A stretch of DNA of 7,575 nucleotides from Clostridiales bacterium UBA5888 (GCA_002431965.1 DJEW01000045.1:1-7575), one strand, 5' to 3'; counted from the stretch's first letter, positions 1 through 6,321 are shown. The notes: generated from the sequence alone by a model not told the origin. Translations and numbers: made by a program.

Positions 1-23
1 CCCAACTATTGACACAGAGCCAT
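1..23 (-). repeat. Direct repeat copy 1 (ISL3-like IS terminus)
   Basis: This 23-base sequence recurs exactly, in the same orientation, at 177-199. Read on the minus strand it begins with GGCTCTGTGTCAATAG, which resembles the terminal inverted repeats of ISL3-family insertion sequences (GGCTCTTTGTCAA-type ends, from memory). Because it touches the window edge, the repeat may continue further left. It could be the end of a complete element outside the window, or a solo relic. The identity of the two copies is seen directly; the IS assignment is inference. Confidence 0.6.
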
Positions 24-45
24 AAAACAAAGCCCCTTTAGGGGC
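24..45 (-). terminator. Probable rho-independent terminator of the feo operon
   Basis: The stem GCCCC / GGGGC with a four-base loop (32-45) is followed on the minus strand by a T-rich run (TTTGTTTT, positions 31-24). This fits an intrinsic terminator for transcripts arriving from the feo genes, whose last stop is at 199. The stem is only five strong pairs, and the same hairpin type recurs at 84-97 without a T-run, so it may be part of a repeat that also works as a terminator. Confidence 0.5.
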
Positions 46-165
46 GGCCGGAGAAAGGAATGCGGTCGGCAAACCTTTTCGGCGCCCCTTCAGGGGCTGC
101 GTCTGTACCAAGCCCTTCTAGGGCTATGCAAGCCGCCGGCTTAGCCGGCGGTTTTGACTTTTTCG
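32..165. repeat. Cluster of four hairpins between the direct repeats
   Basis: Four short inverted repeats lie in 120 bases: GCCCC-TTTA-GGGGC (32-45), GCCCC-TTCA-GGGGC (84-97), AGCCCT-TCT-AGGGCT (111-125) and a nearly loopless CCGCCGGCT-T-AGCCGGCGG (133-151). The last is followed on the plus strand by TTTTGACTTTTT, so it could end a plus-strand transcript coming from the left. The first two are nearly the same motif. No protein-coding reading is convincing here. The arrangement resembles REP- or MITE-like intergenic repeats, but whether it is repeated elsewhere in the genome cannot be seen. Confidence 0.6.
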
Positions 166-176
166 TTTTGCTCTAC

Positions 177-199
177 CCCAACTATTGACACAGAGCCAT
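177..199 (-). repeat. Direct repeat copy 2 (ISL3-like IS terminus)
   Basis: Exact second copy of the 23-base repeat at 1-23, in the same orientation and 176 bases away. It abuts the last base of the stop codon of the cysteine-rich mini-protein gene, so on the minus strand the repeat starts directly where the coding region ends. This is consistent with an old insertion just after the feo operon. No transposase gene is present between the copies. Confidence 0.6.
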
Positions 200-357
200 T
201 ATTTTTTATTGCAATTTCCGCGTGCCCTGCACGCGCGGCAATCGCCGCAGCAGCCGCCGTTAGAGCATGAGCATCCGCCGCTTCCGCGCCACGTCCGCCA
301 TGCGAGCACCACGCACACGGCGATAACCGCAAGTATGATCAAGTCAGCAATGTTCAT
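199..357 (-). CDS. FeoB-associated cysteine-rich membrane mini-protein
   Basis: A 52-residue protein. The N-terminus (about residues 3-19, NIADLIILAVIAVCVVLA) is one hydrophobic membrane helix. It is followed by a basic WRTWRG segment and a glycine/cysteine-rich tail with seven cysteines (29, 31, 36, 37, 40, 43, 49), plus Cys15 in the helix. This architecture matches the small FeoB-associated Cys-rich membrane proteins that often follow feoB in Firmicutes. Their role is not firmly established; a part in Fe(II) handling or FeoB assembly (a FeoC-like role) is usually proposed. The start ATG at 355-357 follows a GAGGTGA ribosome binding site, 26 bases after the feoB stop, so it is the third gene of the operon. 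The family call rests on architecture and position. Confidence 0.85.
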   Translation of the reverse strand: MNIADLIILAVIAVCVVLAWRTWRGSGGCSCSNGGCCGDCRACRARGNCNKK

Positions 358-383
358 CGCACATCACCTCACGTGCTGCCGTT

Positions 384-2393
384 CTATGCAAAAAGCAGTC
401 CAATATTATACGCGATAAATGCCGCGACCCACGCGACCGCACACTGCATAAACACGATTCCGACGGTCTTGGCTGCGGAGTTCATCTCGCGGCAGATCGT
501 GGCGACTGCAGCAACGCACGGAGTATACAGCAGTGTAAACGCCAGAAAGCTCACGGCGGAGGCCGTGGTGAACACGCTTTTCAGCGCGACGGAGAGCTGC
601 GCAACGCTGGTGTTAAGCAGCACGGCAAGCGTGGAGACGACAGCCTCCTTCGCCGTAAAGCCGGAAATGAGCGCCGTGACCATGCGCCAGTCGCCAAAGC
701 CAAGCGGGCGGAACAGCGGCTCAATAAGCCGCCCGATCAGTGCAAGAAGGCTGTCTGCGCTGTCGGAAACAACGTTAAGGCGAGTGTCAAACGTCTGCAA
801 AAACCAGATAAGTATCGTCGCCATAAAAATGATGGTGAAAGCGCGCTGCAAGAAGTCTCTCGCTTTTTCCCACAGCAGCAATCCCACACTCTTGGCAGAT
901 GGGAGGCGATAGTTCGGCAGCTCCATAACGAAAGGAACAGGGTTGCCGCGAAATGCCGTGCTTTTCAGCACAAGCGCGACAATAATGCCCACCGCAATGC
1001 CCATAACGTACAGGCAGATCATCGCCAGACCGCCGTGTCCCGGAAAAAAAGCTGCGGCAAACACCGCATAAATAGGTATCTTTGCCGAACAGCTCATGTA
1101 CGGTGTGAGCATGATGGTCATCTTCCGGTCGCGGTCTGAGGAGACGGTGCGCGTTGCCATGATGGCGGGCACAGAGCACCCAAAGCCTATAAGCATCGGC
1201 ACAAAGCTGCGCCCCGACAGCCCCAGCTTGCGCAACGGCTTATCCATAACAAACGCCACACGCGCCATGTATCCCGTGTCCTCAAGAATGGACAGGAAGA
1301 AAAACAGCACCACAATGATCGGCAGAAAGCTCAGTACGCTGCCGACGCCGGCGAAAATGCCGTCTATCACAAGGCTGTGCACGACGGGGTTTATGCCGTA
1401 TGCCGTAAGTGCGCGGTCGGTCACGTCCGTCAGCTTGTCGATACCTGCGCCCAGAAGATCGCTCAGCCATGAGCCTATCACATTGAACGTGAGGTAGAAC
1501 ACAAGGAACATCACCGCAAGAAAAACCGGGATGGCTGTGTATTTGCCCGTGAGAATGCGGTCCATTTTCATCGAGCGTATATGCTCGCGGCTCTCATGGC
1601 ACTTGACGACCGACGCGGCAACGACCTTTTCAATGAAGCTGTAACGCATATCCGCGAGCGCGGCATTGCGATCCAGCCCAGACTCCGTCTCCATCTGTAC
1701 GATGCAGTGCTCCAGAAGCTCTTTTTCATTCTGATCAAGCCCCAGCTCATCAGCAAGCTTATCGTCGCCCTCTATGAGCTTTGCCGCGCAAAAGCGCGCC
1801 GATATGCCAAGCTTCTCCGCATGGTCTTCTATGAGGTGCACAACGGCGTGTATACACCGGTGCACGGCAGAGCCGCTGTCACAGAAGTCGTACACCTTGG
1901 GCAGAGTGCGGTTCGCAGCGGTCTCGACCGCTCTGTCGACAAGCTCGGATATGCCTTCGCCCTTGGCGGCGGAGATCGGCACGACAGGAATGCCGAGCGC
2001 GGCGCTCATCGTCGCCACATCCACAGAGCCGCCGTTCGCCGTCAGCTCATCCATCATGTTCAGCGCAAGCACCGTCGGCACGCGCAGCTCAAGAAGCTGG
2101 AGCGTGAGATAGAGGTTGCGCTCAATATTTGTTGCGTCAACGATATTTATTATCCCGTCAGGCTTCTGATTCACGATAAAATCGCGCGTGACGATCTCCT
2201 CCTGCGTATACGGGCGCAGAGAATATATGCCCGGCAGATCGACGACGGAGCAATTCTTCTGCCCGCGTATCTCACCGGTCTTCTGATCGACCGTAACGCC
2301 GGGGAAATTGCCCACGTGCTGGTTAGATCCGGTGAGCGCATTGAAGAGCGTCGTTTTGCCGCAGTTCTGGTTTCCAGCCAACGCAAATATCAT
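384..2393 (-). CDS. feoB: Ferrous iron transporter FeoB
   Basis: A 669-residue inner-membrane Fe(II) transporter with a cytosolic G-protein domain. G1/P-loop GNQNCGKT at residues 7-14, G2 threonine in GVTVD (32-36), G3 DLPG (52-55), G4 NMMD (112-115), and a G5-like SAAKG (141-145). A helical spacer (about 165-275) leads to the membrane part (about 285-669), which carries the Gate motifs GFGCSVPAIMATR (403-415) and YMSCSAKIP (432-440), with conserved cysteines 406 and 435. Length is normal for the family. The ATG overlaps the feoA stop by four bases (ATGA), indicating translational coupling. Minor oddity: the P-loop has Gln-Asn-Cys where E. coli FeoB has Pro-Asn-Ser. The family assignment is very secure. 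Fe(II) as substrate is inferred from the family and from the feoA partner. Confidence 0.98.
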   Translation of the reverse strand: MIFALAGNQNCGKTTLFNALTGSNQHVGNFPGVTVDQKTGEIRGQKNCSVVDLPGIYSLRPYTQEEIVTRDFIVNQKPDGIINIVDATNIERNLYLTLQLLELRVPTVLALNMMDELTANGGSVDVATMSAALGIPVVPISAAKGEGISELVDRAVETAANRTLPKVYDFCDSGSAVHRCIHAVVHLIEDHAEKLGISARFCAAKLIEGDDKLADELGLDQNEKELLEHCIVQMETESGLDRNAALADMRYSFIEKVVAASVVKCHESREHIRSMKMDRILTGKYTAIPVFLAVMFLVFYLTFNVIGSWLSDLLGAGIDKLTDVTDRALTAYGINPVVHSLVIDGIFAGVGSVLSFLPIIVVLFFFLSILEDTGYMARVAFVMDKPLRKLGLSGRSFVPMLIGFGCSVPAIMATRTVSSDRDRKMTIMLTPYMSCSAKIPIYAVFAAAFFPGHGGLAMICLYVMGIAVGIIVALVLKSTAFRGNPVPFVMELPNYRLPSAKSVGLLLWEKARDFLQRAFTIIFMATILIWFLQTFDTRLNVVSDSADSLLALIGRLIEPLFRPLGFGDWRMVTALISGFTAKEAVVSTLAVLLNTSVAQLSVALKSVFTTASAVSFLAFTLLYTPCVAAVATICREMNSAAKTVGIVFMQCAVAWVAAFIAYNIGLLFA

Positions 2394-2623
2394 GCCTTGC
2401 CAACCTCCTCCACCGTGATCTTCTTTGCATCCTCCACGCGCAGCGTCAGCTCGTACCCGCGCACTCGTATTTCTATCGGATCGCCCATGGGCGCGACTTT
2501 TTGCAGCGTCACGCGCGTGCGCGGGGTCAGCCCCATGTCCAAAAGGCGGCAGCGCAGCGCGCCCTCACCGCCGACAGCGGTTATAATTGAGGTTTCACCC
2601 GTTTTCAGCTCATCGAGTGTCAT
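2390..2623 (-). CDS. feoA: FeoA, small SH3-like iron transport protein
   Basis: A 77-residue cytosolic protein with the single SH3-like FeoA domain. Seen: the N-terminal MTLDELKTGETSII segment, the typical RLLDMGLTPRTRV core (about residues 26-38), a VAPMGDPIEIRVRGYELTLR strand region (43-62), and a hydrophilic end. FeoA proteins are thought to bind FeoB and modulate its G-protein or transport activity. It is the first gene of the operon. The ATG at 2621-2623 follows an AAGAAGGTG ribosome binding site, and its stop overlaps the feoB start. Only one FeoA copy is present and it is not fused to FeoB. Confidence 0.96.
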   Translation of the reverse strand: MTLDELKTGETSIITAVGGEGALRCRLLDMGLTPRTRVTLQKVAPMGDPIEIRVRGYELTLRVEDAKKITVEEVGKA

Positions 2624-2652
2624 GGTTTTGCACCTTCTTTATATATATCCTT

Positions 2653-2667
2653 ATCTGCAATGCAGAT
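2653..2667. promoter_or_regulatory. 15-base palindrome, candidate feo operator
   Basis: The sequence ATCTGCA-A-TGCAGAT is a perfect inverted repeat around one central base. It overlaps the end of the proposed feo -10 element and the expected transcription start, 30 bases upstream of the feoA ATG. A repressor bound here would block initiation. It does not resemble the Fur/PerR consensus (GATAATNATTATC type) or DtxR/MntR/IdeR boxes (TTAGG type) as I know them. Operator function is inference from symmetry and position. Confidence 0.4.
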
Positions 2668-2695
2668 GCTACCACATGACCCATGGCTTTGTCAA
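2666..2695 (-). promoter_or_regulatory. Sigma-A promoter of the feo operon
   Basis: On the minus strand, a perfect -35 TTGACA (2690-2695) is followed after 18 bases by TAGCAT (2666-2671; four of six match TATAAT). It lies in the gap between the lysR stop (2708) and the feoA start (2623). The -35 begins only 12 bases after the lysR stop and no terminator is seen between, so lysR transcripts may read into feo as well. Confidence 0.5.
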
Positions 2696-2707
2696 TAAAG
2701 CGTTGCA

Positions 2708-3586
2708 TCATTCCCGCATTTCTGCCACGAACTTGACGACATAGTCGGCAAAACGGCGCGTGGCGGGACCTGCACGGTCCCCCGCGGCAATGGCAAGCCC
2801 AATGGTGCGCTTTGCCTCCGGGATGACAGGCATGACCTGCACCCGGTCCGTGCGGCCCTTGAGCAGCAGCTCCGGCATGATGCTCATGCCAAGTCCATTT
2901 TCCACCATAGCGATAATGGCGTAGTCATCCTTCGTGTAAAAGCGGACGTTCGGCTTCACTCCGGCTGCCTCGAGCGCGCGGCGGGAGTCCTGATCCGAGC
3001 TTTCCAGCAGGCTGATAAATGGCTCGGTCTCGCACTCGACGAGTGGGAACTTCGGATAGCTTGCAAAGCGGCTGCCCTGCGGCAGCACGGCAAGCAGCCT
3101 GTCCTCCATCAGCGCGATGCACTCACACCTGACGGAGCATGGCACGTTGACAAAGCCCACATCTATACTGCCGTCCGTCAGCCACTGCTCGACGTCGTGA
3201 TAATCCCCGTTTTTCAGCATGAACTCAACATGCGGGAAATCGCGCTGAAATGCCTTGAGCACGCCCGGCAGCCAATGCACCGCAACGGAGGTAAACGCCC
3301 CTATGCGCACAGTGCCTTCGTTCAATCCGCGGATGGACGCGGCAGTCTGGCTGAGCTGCTCGGCACTGCTGAGAAGATTCCGCACGGCCGGCAGCAGCCG
3401 CTCCCCCTCCCCTGTCAGCCGCACGCCAGCGCGGCTTCGCTTGATGAGCGCAAAGCCCAGCTCCTGCTCCAGGCTGTCTATGCTGTGGCTGACGGCGGAC
3501 TGCGTGCATCCCAGTTCTTCCGCCGCCTTTGTAAAGCTCTGATGCTCCACCACGCTGATCAGCGCCTGATACTTTGCAAGTGTCAT
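2708..3586 (-). CDS. LysR-family transcriptional regulator
   Basis: A 292-residue LysR-type regulator. The N-terminal winged helix-turn-helix spans about residues 1-60, with the family signature SFTKAAEELGCTQSAVSHSI followed by SLEQELGF and LTGEGERLLP. A linker helix leads to the effector-binding domain (about 85-290; GTVRIGAFTSVAVHWLPGVL onwards). I chose the ATG at 3584-3586 because GGAG lies nine bases upstream; the in-frame ATG at 3617-3619 would add 11 residues but has no ribosome binding site. It is transcribed divergently from the PutP-like symporter, the classic arrangement for a LysR protein controlling its neighbour, so that transporter is its most likely target. The effector is unknown. 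Feo lies downstream on the same strand, but a link to iron is not supported. Confidence 0.93.
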   Translation of the reverse strand: MTLAKYQALISVVEHQSFTKAAEELGCTQSAVSHSIDSLEQELGFALIKRSRAGVRLTGEGERLLPAVRNLLSSAEQLSQTAASIRGLNEGTVRIGAFTSVAVHWLPGVLKAFQRDFPHVEFMLKNGDYHDVEQWLTDGSIDVGFVNVPCSVRCECIALMEDRLLAVLPQGSRFASYPKFPLVECETEPFISLLESSDQDSRRALEAAGVKPNVRFYTKDDYAIIAMVENGLGMSIMPELLLKGRTDRVQVMPVIPEAKRTIGLAIAAGDRAGPATRRFADYVVKFVAEMRE

Positions 3587-3622
3587 GCTTTCAGGCTCCT
3601 TTTTATGAAAAAAATTCATGTT

Positions 3623-3636
3623 ATCATGAGCATGAT
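3623..3636. promoter_or_regulatory. Inverted repeat in the lysR leader, candidate operator
   Basis: ATCATG-AG-CATGAT is a perfect inverted repeat with a two-base spacer. It lies 37 bases upstream of the lysR start and just downstream of its proposed -10 element. It is in the right place for LysR autoregulation, although its spacing is tighter than the usual T-N11-A LysR box. The function is inferred only. Confidence 0.3.
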
Positions 3637-3649
3637 TATATATAGTTAT

Positions 3650-3677
3650 ATTATACTCGAAAAAAGTGGTTTTTCAA
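3650..3677 (-). promoter_or_regulatory. Sigma-A promoter of the LysR-family gene
   Basis: On the minus strand, TTGAAA (3672-3677, five of six) is separated by 16 bases from a perfect TATAAT (3650-3655). It is about 64 bases upstream of the chosen lysR start. A second TATAAT on the same strand at 3635-3640 lacks a good -35. Confidence 0.55.
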
Positions 3678-3699
3678 GTCCGTTCATTGTTTTTTTCTC

Positions 3700-3727
3700 T
3701 TGTGCTGCGGCTAAAAACCGGTATAAT
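3700..3727 (+). promoter_or_regulatory. Sigma-A promoter of the PutP-like symporter gene
   Basis: TTGTGC (3700-3705) is followed after 16 bases by a perfect TATAAT (3722-3727), 38 bases upstream of the symporter start. It is back to back with the lysR promoter, with only 22 bases between the two -35 elements, so one bound regulator could affect both. Confidence 0.55.
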
Positions 3728-3765
3728 AGCCGCATAAGTTAAAATGAAAAAGAGAGGACACTGTT

Positions 3766-5295
3766 ATGTTCAGCACTGCAACGATCTGTATTCTCATATC
3801 CGTTGTCTTGTACCTTGTAGGCATGCTTGTCATCGGATTTATGTACTCGAAAAACAGCACGTCCGAGGACTTTTATCTCGGCGGCAGAAAGCTCGGTCCG
3901 ATCGTGACCGCTATGAGCACTGAGGCGTCTGACATGAGCGCCTATCTTCTGATGGGTGTTCCCGGGCTGGCATTCTTCTGCGGCGTGGCTGAAGCCGGCT
4001 GGACCGCAATAGGCTTGAGTCTCGGCACATACCTCAACTGGCTCATCGTCGCCAAGCGTCTGCACAAATACTCCGTGAAGATAAATGCCATCACCGTGCC
4101 GGACTTTCTTTCCCGCCGCTTCCGCGACAAGACCCGGCTCATCGAGACCATCGGTGCGCTGACCGTCATTATATTCTTCGTGCCCTACACAGCCTCGGGC
4201 TTTGCCGCCTGCGGCAAGCTCTTCAACAGTCTTTTCGGCTTTGACTATATGCCCGCAATGATCATCTCCGCTGCGGTCATCGTCGCCTACTGTGCAACCG
4301 GCGGGTTTATGGCGGCGTCCATCACAAGCCTTATCCAGGGCTTTGTAATGACTGCCGCGCTGGTTATCGTTCTTGTATACGGCGTCAACGTTGCCGGAGG
4401 GTGGGGAGCTGTTATGGAGAACGCGAAGGCGATCCCCGGCTATCTCAATTTTACGGCGAGCACGGACATACTCAGCGGTGAAGCATCCGGCTACGGCGCG
4501 CTGAAAATTCTCTCCACACTTGCCTGGGGTCTGGGTTACTTCGGGATGCCCCACGTGCTGCTGCACTTTATGGCGGCCAAGAGCGAAGAGAAGCTCACGT
4601 TCAGCCGCCGCATGGCCACCATATGGGTCGTTATCTCGCTTTCTGTCGCCGTTATTATCGGCATAGTCGGCTACAGCATGGCCAAGGTCGGCGCGATCAC
4701 CATGCCCGGCTCCGAGTCCGAGGCGGAGAACCTGATCGTCAACACCGCGTCTCTGCTGTCCTCTCACGGCGTGTTTGCCGCGCTTGTCGGAGGCATCATC
4801 ATCGCCGGCATACTCGCCGCCACCATGTCCACCGCAGACGCGCAGCTGCTCGCCGCCGCCTCCGGCGTGACGCACAACATTCTCACCGACGTCCTCGGCA
4901 TAAAGCTCGACAGCAAGAAGACCATGCTCATCGCGCGCCTGACCGTTGTCATCGTCGCCGTTCTCGGCATCATCTTCGCCAGCAACCCCGACAGCTCCAT
5001 CTTCCGTGTGGTTTCCTTCGCATGGGCTGGCTTCGGCGCAACGTTCGGTCCTGTGATGCTGTTCTCTCTGTTCTGGAAGCGCTGCAACTATCAGGGCGCT
5101 ATCGCCGGTATGATTTCCGGCGCGGCAAGCGTGTTCATTTGGAAGTATCTTGTCGCTCCCCTCGGCGGCATCCTCGCCATTTATGAGCTTTTGCCCGCGT
5201 TTGTGGTTTCCTGCATCTTCATCGTCGTCGTCAGTCTCTGCACAGCCGAGCCTGAGGACGCAGTCAAGGAAGAGTTCGACAGCGTCACTGCATAA
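3766..5295 (+). CDS. putP: Sodium:solute symporter, PutP-like (probable Na+/proline)
   Basis: A 509-residue multi-spanning membrane protein of the sodium:solute symporter (SSS) family, which imports a solute with Na+. It aligns by eye with E. coli PutP along its whole length: FYLGGRKLGP (36-45), ASDMSAYLLMG (54-64) with Asp56 in place of the Na+-site Asp55, WGLGYFGMPH (254-263), ILAATMST (349-356) with Ser355/Thr356 matching the Na+-site Ser340/Thr341, and the family signature WAGFGATFGPVMLFSLFW (420-437). The C-terminus is short and acidic. The ATG follows GAGAGGA seven bases upstream. It is divergent from a LysR-type regulator and ends at a strong hairpin. Proline is the likely substrate by similarity, but related transporters carry other solutes. 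Confidence 0.9.
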   Translation: MFSTATICILISVVLYLVGMLVIGFMYSKNSTSEDFYLGGRKLGPIVTAMSTEASDMSAYLLMGVPGLAFFCGVAEAGWTAIGLSLGTYLNWLIVAKRLHKYSVKINAITVPDFLSRRFRDKTRLIETIGALTVIIFFVPYTASGFAACGKLFNSLFGFDYMPAMIISAAVIVAYCATGGFMAASITSLIQGFVMTAALVIVLVYGVNVAGGWGAVMENAKAIPGYLNFTASTDILSGEASGYGALKILSTLAWGLGYFGMPHVLLHFMAAKSEEKLTFSRRMATIWVVISLSVAVIIGIVGYSMAKVGAITMPGSESEAENLIVNTASLLSSHGVFAALVGGIIIAGILAATMSTADAQLLAAASGVTHNILTDVLGIKLDSKKTMLIARLTVVIVAVLGIIFASNPDSSIFRVVSFAWAGFGATFGPVMLFSLFWKRCNYQGAIAGMISGAASVFIWKYLVAPLGGILAIYELLPAFVVSCIFIVVVSLCTAEPEDAVKEEFDSVTA

Positions 5296-5330
5296 TCTCA
5301 AGATTCCTCACACTATACACTCCTGTAGCT

Positions 5331-5367
5331 AATTATCCGGCGGGTACTTACCCGCCGGATAATTTCT
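5331..5367 (+). terminator. Strong hairpin terminator after the symporter gene
   Basis: A 16-base perfect inverted repeat (5331-5346 and 5349-5364, core CCGGCGGGTA / TACCCGCCGG, two-base centre) starts 36 bases after the symporter stop. The T-run after it is short (TTTCT, partly within the stem), so it is a strong stem with a weak tail. Confidence 0.65.
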
Positions 5368-5441
5368 GGACATATCAGCAAACGTGTGTTATGCTGTAAA
5401 TAGCAAAGTGGTTGATATTTACAGGAGGCAGGTGATAAATA

Positions 5442-5630
5442 TTGCATCCGGATAAGGAGGATCTGCGAGCCATCACGCTCACGGGTGGTGAGACGCCGGA
5501 TTGGTCGTGCGGCATTCCCTTTGAAGAGCCGGGCTACTGCGCCTGTGCAAGAGACGGTACGGACGCAGCTGATTGCGTCATGGTCGCAGGCGATGTAAAC
5601 TGCATGACAACGCAAAGCCACCCAGCTTGA
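5442..5630 (+). CDS. Possible small cysteine-containing protein, unknown
   Basis: A 62-codon frame starting with TTG. In its favour: an AGGTGA ribosome binding site six bases upstream (with AGGAGG just before it), a stop well before the next gene, and GC-rich third positions like the neighbours. The product is acidic and soluble, with five cysteines (23, 33, 35, 45, 54) and a CAC pair, and no signal peptide or membrane helix. I recognise no family. Against it: the length, the rare start codon, and internal inverted repeats (5540-5545 with 5587-5592; 5562-5567 with 5574-5579) that suggest the stretch may instead be a structured RNA. The rest of the gap from 5368 to 5718 shows no gene I can support. 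Confidence 0.35.
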   Translation: MHPDKEDLRAITLTGGETPDWSCGIPFEEPGYCACARDGTDAADCVMVAGDVNCMTTQSHPA

Positions 5631-5653
5631 TATGATATGATCCCTCCATGTTT

Positions 5654-5689
5654 GACAGTTTCTTTTTTTCACTGTCTCTCTTTGAGAGA
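5654..5689. other. Two adjacent small hairpins, function unclear
   Basis: GACAGT (5654-5659) pairs with ACTGTC (5671-5676) around a T-rich loop, and TCTCTC (5675-5680) pairs with GAGAGA (5684-5689) around TTT. The two stems share two bases (5675-5676), so they compete or stack. They lie 30 to 65 bases beyond the stop of the minus-strand membrane-protein gene, but no T-run follows on that strand. A terminator role for that gene or for the 5442-5630 frame is possible but not shown. Confidence 0.35.
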
Positions 5690-5718
5690 GCATATCACGA
5701 CGAGCCAGGTGGTTGCAA

Positions 5719-6003
5719 TTATTTTTTCTCGTTATAGCTTATTTTATACGTGAAAATAATTGTGACGATGGAGAGCGCGGCGGCGGCGGCGATGAGTGTG
5801 GCTTCAAAGCTGAACGGCAGCAGCTTGCGCACAAAATACACGGAGGCAAGCGCCGCAGTGTCCACCGCCATGTGCGCAAGGTTCATTAGCGTTATGGCTT
5901 TGGGGGTATTTTTCGCAAGGCATTTTAACGTGATGCGGCTATTGACAAATGCGGCGAGCGCGCCCCATGCAAGTCCGGCGAGCGCCGCGACGACATAGTT
6001 CAT
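5719..6003 (-). CDS. Small three-helix membrane protein, unknown function
   Basis: A 94-residue protein with three predicted membrane helices (about residues 2-20, 36-58 and 66-86) and a charged tail ending NEKK. The ATG at 6001-6003 is chosen because a clean GGAGG sits six bases upstream; longer in-frame starts (to 6117) have no such site and would run into the coat-gene leader. The alanine/glycine-rich first helix (ALAGLAWGALAAFVN) and overall size are loosely like ATP synthase subunit I-type proteins, but there are three helices rather than four and no atp genes nearby, so I do not assign that name. It is divergent from the spore coat genes. Confidence 0.8.
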   Translation of the reverse strand: MNYVVAALAGLAWGALAAFVNSRITLKCLAKNTPKAITLMNLAHMAVDTAALASVYFVRKLLPFSFEATLIAAAAALSIVTIIFTYKISYNEKK

Positions 6004-6036
6004 AGTTTTCCTCCGATTATGCTTTATATGCGCTAT

Positions 6037-6045
6037 ATTATCACA
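6037..6045 (-). promoter_or_regulatory. Candidate extended -10 promoter of the membrane-protein gene
   Basis: On the minus strand TGT-GATAAT matches an extended -10 element (TGn-TATAAT, one mismatch), 33 bases upstream of the start at 6003. A convincing -35 at normal spacing is absent, though TTGCAA occurs slightly too close. Confidence 0.35.
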
Positions 6046-6147
6046 AAAGACGCAGCTTGCAAAGTGGGAAAGCAAAAAAATTGCCATGCAGTATCTTCCG
6101 CGCGTATCACAGTTCACAGCGGAAATAATAAGACCGAGGTGATGAAA

Positions 6148-6321
6148 ATGAGTCCCAAAGAACTATTCTATATTGAGGACGCCCTTGGACACACGCAGTT
6201 TCTCATGAATCAGTGCCGCACTGCCGCCACGCAGCTGAAAGACCCGGCACTGCAGCAGCAGGCGCAGCAGCTCGTGAACGGCAACCAGAAGCTCTTCACG
6301 CAGTTTTACAACCTTGTTTGA
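6148..6321 (+). CDS. Small spore coat-type protein
   Basis: A 57-residue, glutamine-rich, all-helical protein (KELFYIEDALGHTQFLMNQC ... ALQQQAQQLVNGNQKLF). It resembles the short coat-associated proteins encoded beside CotF-domain proteins in Clostridia, which look like half of a ferritin-like helical bundle. The ATG at 6148 has GAGGTGA five bases upstream; an in-frame ATG at 6142 would overlap that site. It is first of a two-gene unit, with 12 bases between its stop and the next start. It is expected in the spore coat or outer forespore layers. The family call rests on resemblance and on the CotF-like partner. Confidence 0.7.
   Translation: MSPKELFYIEDALGHTQFLMNQCRTAATQLKDPALQQQAQQLVNGNQKLFTQFYNLV

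Noticed and set aside
32..165. CRISPR-like array from repeated hairpins
   Set aside because: The hairpins differ in length and sequence and their spacing is irregular, with no constant repeat and spacer pattern.
1581..2744. 387-codon open frame on the plus strand opposite feoB/feoA
   Set aside because: Arg/His-rich shadow of two unmistakable genes, spanning feoB, feoA and the feo promoter.
3617..3619. Upstream ATG as the start of the LysR gene
   Set aside because: No ribosome binding site precedes it, whereas the ATG at 3584-3586 has GGAG nine bases upstream and begins where LysR proteins normally do.
3739..5301. 520-codon open frame on the minus strand opposite the symporter
   Set aside because: It mirrors the symporter gene. 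Its product is a low-complexity Asp/Gly/His-rich sequence without recognisable domains or a ribosome binding site, while the plus strand encodes a full-length PutP-like protein. It arises from GC-rich codon bias.
5313..5693. 126-codon minus-strand frame in the gap after the symporter
   Set aside because: It runs through the symporter's terminator stem, has no plausible ribosome binding site, and has a composition unlike a real protein.
6121..6130. GGAAATAATA before the coat genes as a sigma F/G -10 element
   Set aside because: It fits the -10 pattern as I recall it, but no matching -35 is found at normal spacing, and coat genes usually use sigma E or K, whose motifs I do not see either.
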